Part shown: piece after piece, positions 40,901-52,300 of the stretch
How positions within the stretch are numbered: the first letter of the stretch is position 1
How the letters are laid out: each line of letters opens with the position of its first letter
Origin: Temnopleurus reevesii
Lineage: Eukaryota > Echinodermata > Echinoidea > Temnopleuroida > Temnopleuridae
Direction: 5' to 3'
DNA: 64,000 nt
NCBI GenBank assembly: GCA_036244855.1
Contig: BQKZ01000495.1
Span: 62,093-126,092, forward strand
Notes under the pieces: model-generated
What the model saw: only the letters and a program-made list of their open reading frames with translations
Told to the model about the DNA's origin: nothing
Database searches by the model: none
Position numbers and translations under genes: made by a program

Positions 40901-43900
40901 AACCAGTTCACCTGTGATGATACAGTATGTCTCCCTCTCGAATGGCGCTGCGATGGGACCGCTGATTGTCCGGATGGAAGCGACGAAACGCTCTCGCTGT
41001 GTTCATCTATACCATGTGACCCAGCGGAGAGGTGGCGCTGTGACAATACCTTCTGTATACCGCTGAGTGGGCTGTGTGATGGAGTGGATACATGCGGTGA
41101 TGCTAGTGATGAGAATGACCATGATCTATGTAAGTTACCACAAGTTACTAAAATGAGTGTTTAGCTTTCAGGCATTATTTTCATTTTCACTCTAACTAAT
41201 CAATATCAGTTGCATGCAATCAGAATAATTATTACATGTGCATTTTCTAAAATCATATGAGCCAATTGGAATGCAGTTTTTCAATTTGCAATTGATTATT
41301 CAGTTAAGAACAACTTTCTTTCAAAACCCCCCTGTAATAGATTCAATGTTTTCCTGTGTAATTCCAGGATTTTAAGATATTCACGGGATTAGGACTTATC
41401 AGTAATGATATATTTGTGTTCTTTCTTTCATGAATAATGATTCTGACACTCTTTCTGACAAATTTGGTACTGGTAATTGGCAAAAGGTTTTACCCTAAAT
41501 AGAGACTTTCGCCAAGAAGCATTCTGATTTAGGTTTCTTGTGTAATGTGAATTCATATCATCAATATTCACCTTTTGTATAACCAAGAATAATTTACAGA
41601 ATTCATGACATATAGGTAATATGACTCCCTAGTAATACTCCTAGCTTTTTCATATTTCATGTATTAGTTAGACTATGATGTGACTATAAGATAACCTGTG
41701 CTTTCTTTTCCAGACGTTAACCTTTTGTTCTGCCTATTTTTCTGTTGTCCAGGTGAGGAATCAAGACAGTGCACTTCCGATGAGTTCAAGTGTGTCAATA
41801 GGAACTGTGTACCCCTGGAGTATGTGTGCGATCTCAATGATGATTGTGGGGACCAGTCGGATGAATATGGATGCTGTAAGTATATAAATTTCATATATCT
41901 CTTTGAGTATAAACAATTATTGCATTCATGTGTTAATGATATTAATTTGTTAACTGTTTTGTACAACTGACCCTCTTTTTCTCATATATTACTTCACTTT
42001 ATGAACTCCCTAATCCATGATGATTTAAGAGTATTACACCTAGTCTATCAATTAGAAGTCCCATATCTAAGGGTTCATACATACCCGTTCATATATCATA
42101 GAATAACTTTTCAAGAATGCATCTTCATAATTTTTTTCTTTCCCAAAGTCCTAATAACTTTGAATTAAAGAATTAGCATGGCTGAGAGTCAGAAGTCAAA
42201 TTACGATACCACTTCAATATCACTTTCCAAGTGATAGCTTACTTCATGGCTCTTCTTGATAGAGCCACAATTAATGTATGTGTTATCTATATTTTCTCAT
42301 TATTTTTGACACCATGGTGAAAAGAACTGAGCAATGGATATTCAATTTGTTTGGGTTGCACTCTGTGATATTTAAGATACCCCTTTTTCATGATCCTAAT
42401 TGACTCTTTTTTTTTCTTTTTTTCTTTTTCGATTTCATTAACAATACATGCATGGAAATCCTGCCATATTTCATTTGAAAATAGTATTGACTTTTGCAGT
42501 TATTCATAATTCAAGTGATGAATGATTCGAAATATCTGATTATTTTTGTTCCATTTTACTCTCTGTCAGATGAGTCTGGTAGCTGCAGTGTCAACAATGG
42601 AGGCTGTCAGGAAGTGTGTACAGAGCTAGAAATGGGATACTACTGCTCATGTGCAGATGGTTACCAATTATCGAGTGACAGATCTGGTTGTGAAGGTGAG
42701 TAGATAAGGATGAGCAATTATATCTTGGCGCAACTCTAGGTCTCTTTATAGACACTTGCATGTAAATTGATGAAAAAAAAAATCCTCCATTTCTAAATAT
42801 TATATTGTGAACGTGAAGAATTGTTAGCCTCTAATGAAAGCCTTCATTTTTTAATGAAAGCATTGCATCCATTTGAATCCCAATTGTAAGCTGTTGAAAT
42901 ATAGAGGGAATTACGTTACTGAAGTACTAGCACATCGGCGGTGGGTTGATAAAACCTGATATCTCAAAAATGAGAAATGTTCAGGAGAGCCCTAAATCAT
43001 GGCTGCCTTAGTAAAGGGAATGGGTCAAAGGACTGTGTACTGTGCCACCGACGCACGTTTCATAAACACCAGAAACTTAAAAGACAGTGGTACACATGTA
43101 ACCTACCCTCCGAACCAATCTACGGTCAACTCTTGAGGGCAGTAGACATCCGGTATTATGAGTTGATATGGTACTGCGGTTTCATGTGTTTTTGTATTGT
43201 CAAAATTGAAGCATTGTAACCTTGTACTGTGGTACAAGGTTATTAAAACAGTAATTTTCACAAAAAAGTTATCAGTCCACAGAGGATATGTCTTACTTAC
43301 TTAACTTTAGTACATATATAGGCCTAGTGTAGACTATTGCATGATTTTTATGTGGAATTAATTTTGAAATCCAAATTGACAAAGAATTCTACATGTAATT
43401 TTATCTGATTGGTATTACTACAATATATCGATGAGTGTCTGGACGATTAAGGCTTTTAATGAACGTAGCTGCTCCGAGGGAAACTTGATCATTAAAGTCC
43501 AATTGTTCAAATTAATAACCATTTTACTTTGTATTTATATTTCATCTAATTGTTACATTAGATATCGATGAATGTCTGGATAACCCGTGCCCCCAGCAGT
43601 GTTCAAACACCAAGGGTTCCTATGAGTGTAGCTGCTCCAAAGGGATACATTGATTATAGATTCTAATGGATGTTATTTTAATTAATTTTGGAAATCCATA
43701 GTNAACCTTTTGTTCTGCCTATTTTTCTGTTGTCCAGGTGAGGAATCAAGACAGTGCACTTCCGATGAGTTCAAGTGTGTCAATAGGAACTGTGTACCTC
43801 TGGATTATGTGTGTGATCTCAATGATGATTGTGGAGATCAGTCAGATGAATATGGGTGCTGTAAGTATGAACTTTTCTTTAAGAAATCAAGATGTGACAG

Positions 43901-46216
43901 TACCATCCAAAATAATGTCAAAGTAAAAGAAAAAGAAAAAAAAAGAAGACATCTTACAACTCTTTAGATGCCTTTGTATAAATCTATGGAAAAGGTAATT
44001 CTGCCATTACTTTGAACAAAGGCTAACACTCTGCTAAAAAGAATTAGGGTTTCCTTTGGCAAAGAGGTTTATGCAGCCACGATGTCATGACATGAGACAG
44101 AAAATATATATAGAAAATAGGATTTTTGAATAATTTATGTTGTATCAGCTGTACTCTTTGATATCCAACTTATATGTGAATTTATCCTCTTTTTCTTTCT
44201 AATTTAATTTACAAATACATATATACAAAAACTTTTCAAAATTTCGTTTTGGCATAGGTTTACTAAGTATGCGTTTCGTATTAAGTGATGAATAAATCAA
44301 GATTTCTGATGTTATTTTCCTTTCAGATGAATCTGGTAGCTGCAGTGTAAACAATGGAGGCTGTCAGGAAGTGTGTACAGAGCTGGAAATGGGATACTAC
44401 TGCTCATGTGCAGATGGTTACCAATTATCGAGTGATAGATCTGGTTGTGAAGGTGAGAAATGACTAAATTATGATGATGATAAGAGCATGTATAAATAAA
44501 TAGATTCTTTTCCACCTCCTTTTTTCTCTATTTTTTCTTCTGTATGGACAAAAGTACTTGGCTGTCACTACACAGGAATGACTGTTGTCAGACGGAAACT
44601 TGAATCCAGAGCCTGGCAATTTTTGTGTATAAGATATTGTATTGGAGGTGATTTTCAGACCTGGTAGCCACTAATATGATTCACTAGTTAAACCAAGGAG
44701 TGGAGAAGAATGTGGACTGTTCTCTTACTGAAGAAAATTGACAAATTGGGTGTGATTCAAACTTTGTCCATCTTTTACCTTCAAATAGATTGATGTTGGG
44801 AAAGGAATTTTTTTTTTATTTATTGAAAAGCATCTTTTCCCAGGATTTGAACAAATCATTTTATCATGTCAGATAGTTGTGGCTGCATAAAAGAAACAAT
44901 GACATTGCATAGAATGATCCAGAGGGTTGCATCCTCCTCCACTTTTTATCTGGTTGTAAAGATACCTCGCCACCCCAACAGTGTTCAAACACAAAAGACT
45001 CCCATATCCTAGCTTCTCTTAGGGGGTGTTGTTCAAAAGTTGCAATTGATCTCAAGTTCCAGATGATCGGAACGTGCCAATCAAAATCATTTTTTAATGC
45101 GCATCTTGTTAAATGCTTATATCGTGCGTGAATAGAAATGCGTGTTACAATGTGCAAAGTTGCAGTTGATTTGCAGTTGATTTTGAACAACACCCCATTA
45201 GGGATACTTATATGATGGCTACTTTGATGATAAGAGATACTATAATCATTAATTTTGAACAAAAGCCATACAAACCAATATTTTATATCTATTTTATCTA
45301 ATTGTTACATTAGATATTGATGAGTGTCTGGACAACCCCTGCCCCCAGCAATGTTCAAACACAAAAGGTTCCTATGAGTGCAGCTGCTCCGAGGGGTACG
45401 TTGATGATGGAGTCATCTTACGAGGGATAGAATGCAAGGCTGATGGTAAGATATAGTGGAAATGCCCCTGTCTATACTAGCATCAACATCAACTCATCTA
45501 TGAGAAAATGAAACAGCCCAAAGTATCTTTGTTTCAATACCTGTGCAGATTAATAATAAATATAATAGTAATAATATATATGATTTATATGGCGCCAAAT
45601 CCACTTTTCAAAAAAAAATGCTCAAGGTGCAACTGGAAAATGTGTAGAGTAAATACAATTGACTTAGTAGATGAGAGAGAAGTTCAAGAAAAATAAAACG
45701 GGGACGTAATTAATTATATGCAATGTTGAAAAGGTAGGTTTTTAGATTCTGTTTGAATATTTCAGCTGAGCTACTGTCTTTGATGGCTTGTGGAAGGGAA
45801 TTCCAAGTAGATGGCCCAGCGTGCATGAACATTTGTTCCCCCCCCCCACTTAGTTTTTACTTTAGGGACAACTAAACTTGGCAATCATGCACATTGACTT
45901 GTGATTTCTCATAGTATACTTGTATTGTCTAAGGATTTATCAGACTTCCTTAAACAAGGTTATGTGACTTGAAATTGAATGATAGAACAATAATTCGATT
46001 ATGCTATGTGATCATAATACTTTCATATCTAATGAAGATGATAGTATGATGGTTTACGGAGTATGCAAGGAATAAATTGATCTTCTTGTTTCAAATTGTC
46101 TCATGTTAAGAGAAAATAATGTTAAAAGTAGTAATGAACAACTGACAAATCACATTTAAAAATTTAACTATTGTAGTATCTTTTCTGTTGTCAGCAATAT
46201 TTTGGAATAATGATGG

Positions 46217-46252
<36 letters not shown>

Positions 46253-46275
46253 GGATGATGATGATGATAATGATA

Positions 46276-46315
<40 letters not shown>

Positions 46316-49300
46316 CGTTGATGATAATGGAGATGATGATAATGATGATAATGATGATGATGATGATGATGATGATGGAGATTATGATGATGATGATGAT
46401 GATGATAATTGATAATGATGGTGATGATGATGGACATTATATGATGTTAACAATTGATAATGATGGTGATGATTGATGGTTGGTATTGTTTATATCTTCA
46501 GGTGCCAGACCACAGTTCTTCTTTGGTGAGGATGATGAAGTCCGTTACTATGACGAAGGAACCATGAGCTTTGGTGTTCTCCTTACAACTCAGGGAATCA
46601 TTCGATCTCTGGATTATAACTTTGAGAGAGGTAAAGTCTAATCATACTTTATTTATCTAAAGCTATGTTGGTAAAACAATGATTAAATGATGATTATTAA
46701 ATTTGCACTTTGCAAATATGGGTGGCTCTAGAAGATACTTTTTCTCTTCAAAGTATGAATGTTTGATGAATTTCAATGTTATTAAAGATTAAAAAAAAAG
46801 GTGTTTACAATTGTACTGATTATCCTTCACCTGATATTAATAAACAGAAGCAATGTTTGTGATGATACATAGGAAACTGTTTTTCTAATGATGGTGGTGA
46901 TGTGTGGATGAGTACGTGGATATACATGTACAGGTATATTCATTCTATTTAATTCTTATTTCAAATAGATTTACCCTGATTTCAGCAGTAAGGATGATCT
47001 CAATCTATCCTACTCTTCTCATATTGTGGTATAATCTCCCTGAAATGAGACAGTCTCATGTACCTAGTTTTAGCAGAAATTGTCTTTGGGGTTATAGAAA
47101 CGCAAATTATGCAATGTAGGGACCAGACCACAACCTCTCTATATAAGTAACATTGATATATTGATGTTGTAATATCAATTCTCCACTGTATGATAATAAT
47201 CTCTTTTATTTTTGTACCTCCTATAGGTGTTGTGTATTGGATAGACCCTGCGATACCAGCCCTTATGAGAGCATATATACCAGAAACAGATGAGACCGCA
47301 GTACCAGATCAACTCATAATTCCTGATGTCTACCGCCCTCAAGAGTTAACCGTAGATTGGTTTGGAGGGTAGGTTACTTGTGTCCCACAAGTTTTCCCAG
47401 ATTATGTTTATTTGGTTAGGAAAATAGAATGGCTTTTCTTAGATGCTATGTAATAATCAACAGGTTTTATATATTTTTGAAGAATAATTTGAAGGATCCA
47501 ATCTACATGATAAGCTCCATAACTTTCCTTGCCTTGAAATTCAGCTGCAATTGTGAATATTCGAAATAAGACTAAAAACTTGATAGAAACTTTCTACTTC
47601 CATTATGCTTTCTATTTCCATTATGCTTTTTAAATGAAAAGAAATAGCCCTCAATCCAATATAACAACAGAAATTAATAAATGAACTTTATTCTGTATAC
47701 AGGGCTGTAAGCTAATATTTTTGCGTGCAGATATTTTGGTGTTTTGGAACCAGCTTGACATGTTAGAGTGTTGTAGTTTTTGTGTTTTTGATAGTGTTTG
47801 AATGCATATGAATGGGCATCATCCTTAGTGGAAATTTTTGCGAAGTTTGACCTGCGAAAATCAGAAAAATAAAACTGCCACAAAAATATCAGCTAATACA
47901 GTAGTCATTGGAAAAGTGTATGGTTACATCATTTGAATTTTTTTCCTTTTCGGAATCTTTTCTCCATTTCTACTTATATTGAGATATACTTTATATAAAT
48001 ACTTTTATTGTAGAAATCTTTATTGGACGGACCTTGGTGAGGTAGACAGTGTTGATATTGCATCCAGTAGGAAGAAGAGACATAACCATGCATCCATCAC
48101 CATCTCAACCGCCAAGCTCGACGGTCGATACCATCGCGTCTTGGTCGAAGATGGGATAGAGATGCCTGCTGCTATAGCAGTCAATCCTAGCAGGGGGTAA
48201 GTCAAGATTCAATTATTCATAAAAAATTGTTTGGGGACCCTATGAAAAACAATTCACATAAAAATGTTTAGAGGCTTTCCTGCACCTTCTAAGAGGATAT
48301 TTGCAAATCAACTGATAATCAGTTAGCAAAATGAAACCCCCATTTTCATTTATGCATGGTGTATGCTTCTAAAAAGATCTGCCTGAAATGATGATTTTGT
48401 TTGGTACATACTGATCAATTGCAAATATTTCCCTTTAAACTTCAGGAACACCCCCTCCTCATTTTCTATGTAGGCCTATGTATTTATAAAATTTTTGAAG
48501 TATAAACAAATTACGACCGATCTTTCATATTTTCATGAATGTCTGTCAGTGGACAATTAAACAATATGTCAGGGATGCAATTTTTGTGTGTCAATAGAGC
48601 ACTTGCCTGGTACAATTGTAAGTCCATAATGACAGGGAGTTAGAATGTTGAAGGGTAGTACATTGTGGTTTTATAGAATTAGATAACTCTTTTTTCAATA
48701 AATATTGATTTGCATATTGCTTCATGAAGGATTCTCTGAATCAAAGAATTTATCAGTAAATAATATTTTTTTTTTCAATTTCGTAGGGTAATGTATTTCT
48801 CTGACATCGGCTCCATACCGAAGATTGAGCTCATCTGGATGAACGGAGAAGGCCGTCAAATACTCGTTAACACATCAATTGAGATGCCTACTGGTATATC
48901 CATAGACTTCTCTAACGATGGCAGAGTCTACTGGTGTGATCAGTCTCGTAATGCTATTGAGTCGATGGACTGGGATGGTAGCAACAGGAGGGTCCTCAGA
49001 CAAGCTTCAAGTGAGTTGCATTTTAATGGAATTCTATATACTAGATGTTACAGGGAAGACTTAAAGACAGTTAATAATCTTAATGTTATTAGCTTTTCAG
49101 GCTCCTGATAGGAGAGAAGAATAATTTTGGGCAGAAAATATTTTATAGCTTACACAGATAGTTTCATGAAACGATAAACAAGGTGAAGGAGAATATTTTT
49201 CTTTGTTGGCAATTCCATAAATTATGTATTTCAGACCTCTCTTTATTAGACTTCCTAAAATGCCTTATATATTCATGCTTCATTTGTTAATTAGGTGTTA

Positions 49301-52300
49301 TTCTCTTGAATGAATATGATCTGACTCAAGGAACTCGTAAAGCCAAATAATGTTAGAAAAAAGTAAGGTCGCAAAATGGTTGACCCATCGATAGGAATAC
49401 CCTCTATTTTTCTAATGTCACTTAGGCTTAAGCTCGTAATATTATTGGAGCATTACATCATTTTCTCAAATGTATTGCACTCATCATTAATGAAGAGTTT
49501 TCTTTGTTGCTTATATTTGTGTTTTGCCAGCTTTCAATTCAAATTTGGTAATTCTCTGTTAAAAAAGGCTTGGGTCAAAGTTGTCTTTCATGTTTCTTCA
49601 AAGTAGTAATATTATCATATATTGATTTCTTCTCTAATGTAGCACTGAACAGACCCAAGCAACTGGACGTATTTGAGTATAACATCTTCTTCACGACGGC
49701 TGCACTGGGCTCTGAGGGAGAGGTGCGGAGACTGGACAAGCTTGGTCGGGGTGTCTCGGTCGTAGAGATACACAACATCAATCAACCCAGTGGACTCAAG
49801 CTCTACCAAGAACAGAGATACAACATTGATGGTAGGTTAAATCCATTTGAATTGATCAATTGATTGAATTTATTTCCGTATTAAAAACATTTACAATTTA
49901 AAGATACAGCGGATTGCCGACATTCAGCTCGCCCATCAAAGGAAGCTAGTCTTCTGTGGGGTCTGTGTACATTAACACAATTCCAATGAATACATGAATT
50001 CAATAAATGAAAGAAGAAATCTTAATTAGTTTAATTATTAACTTTGTCAACACAATTGAATGGAAAAAAGGGTTTGCATCTTATGAAATGCTTGAATACA
50101 ATTTAGCTAAACTTCGGGGTATTTCTGTTATCATAGGGTGCATTGATAGTCATTATCAATACTGCAAGGAAGAGCAATACATTTACACGTCTTACTATAC
50201 AAACATTAAAACTGAAGCATTAGTATCTCAACGATGTACATTTGAATTAAGTAGGCTTGCCATCCAATTTTGTTTAACTAAAGTATGATTCTGGTAGCCA
50301 TCCAATTTTGTTTAACTAAAGTATGATTCTGGTAGGACCTACATAACACAATGTAACATAATTTAATATGTTGAAAAAAGGTTATACAATCCTTAAGCTG
50401 CTTAAGAGAATCAATGACCATGATTGTTGATGTGCACTGTCCATTGCATTTAATGACTAGAATAATACACATTGTGCTGCACTCAACCCAGGTGGGTACC
50501 TGGTAGGAATGTATTGCTTGAAATGCGTAAGCACCTCACGAGCTGCTATTGCTAAAGCCAGGGTAATAAGATTGCATTAAATTTAGAGCCCTTAGCAATA
50601 TCTAACAGAGGTAATTAGAGCTATATAAGAACTGCATATTATTATCATTAATCAATCAATCAATCAATCAATTGTCATTACTATTTACAGCACCAAATCC
50701 CTGTGATGGAAGTCCATGCAGCCATCTTTGTTTTGTGATCCCTCAACGGGATGGTAATATGAGGACCAGAGGCTTTGCCTGTGGATGCCCTGATGGCGAC
50801 TCATTCAGGCCTGGAAGTTCAACAACCTGCATGAGTGGTGAGTCTAGCATCTTTCCCTTTTAATTTCTTTCATCTCCTTTTTTTATTCTACAGTTTATTG
50901 CGAAAGTTTAAGACCACCTGCAATTTTTGCACTTGCCTCTATATAGTCATATCTTTATTCAAAGGCGGTTTATTCACAAATGTGTGCAAGTTGGTCCTTA
51001 ATTTTCTGCTCAAATGATTAAAATTAATGTTCATGTTAGTATCAGTTTCCTTGTATTAAAGAGAGGTGCCTCAATTTTCAGAAAGATCTTGCTTGATCTC
51101 TCTCTCAATGATTTGATCCTCGACATTGCTTCAATCACACGCCTGATGGAATGGGGATCATTGTGTGAGATCTTACAAAATCTTTCCAAGAGATCAAACT
51201 AATTTGTCTTTTCCAGGGTTTTATTGATAGTCTAAGCACTACAACTTGCTGTTTAAGCAGTGAACTGGAGGAAATGTCACCCAAAGATGTCAGTAAAACT
51301 CTTCTGACTCCACTAATGAATGTGTACAGGTTAATACAAATATGAAAAGTGGTCTTAAACTTTTGCAAATGACTGTACATTAATATTGTCTAAGTTTTGT
51401 ATCACGGTATTTTTCAATTTTTCCCCTTTTTCTCATTTTCCTTTTAGGTTTCATCACTTTTTTTTATATCCTCCAAATTCTTTGTATAAGACTTCTGTCC
51501 TTGAATATTTAACAGCCTAAATTCTTGGGCTAGCTAAAAATGCCCAACCTGCAAACAAGCAAAATAATATTACATTATTCATTCATCTTTTGTCTTTCTT
51601 TCCTTAATTCCTTGAAAGCTTGTTATGTCATCTTGCTCCAAACTTCCTTTTCTTCCATTCCTAGTAATTTCATCATTTCAGGGGAGGAATTTAATCTTTT
51701 GAATGTTGCAGATACTTTGCTAGCTAATTATTTACATTAAATGAAAATGAAATTATTTTTGTTAGTAGATAAAACAACAGGTAGATTTCCTCTCTGTGTT
51801 TGGCATTACAGATTTTAGGTATCGTGGGTATGAATTTAAACGGTAAAGCATTAAATATTTGCAATATATGTAAACATGACAAAACATCAACATTTACCAG
51901 TTAAAATACAAGAAGCTATGGTTGTAAATGACAGTAAAGAAAGCAATAACCGACTGTGAATCACCTATCTCTCTTTGTATTTCAGCCACCATTGCGCCAC
52001 GCCCCCTACCTGATCCCATTCCAAACTGTCCTTGTCTTAACGGAGGATATTGCCTGGAAGATGGCTCATGCGAGTAAGTTCCCTTTGAGTATAACCTCAT
52101 TTTAATGCTTAAATTTGTCAATATAGGCATTGGACATTCTTCACTTAAAGTCCAGGTGTAAAAAATAGTAAGAAATAGTTTTTAAAAAAATTATTTTGAC
52201 CTCCTTTAAGGGATCCCATAGCAACGGCTTGACCCAGATCCCCATTATTTCACTCTTCATTCAAATCTATAAATCATTGAAAATTCACAAAAAGGCACAT

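Noticed and set aside
41714..41752. An earlier acceptor (TTTCCAG at 41713) that would extend exon 28 in frame
   Set aside because: It would add a Cys-rich hydrophobic stretch translated from the polypyrimidine tract of the real acceptor at 41752; the later site matches the module boundary and gives the final cysteine of LDLa 20.
46168..46476. Open frames encoding poly-Asp, poly-Met and poly-His
   Set aside because: Direct products of the GAT trinucleotide repeat; the stretch is intronic.
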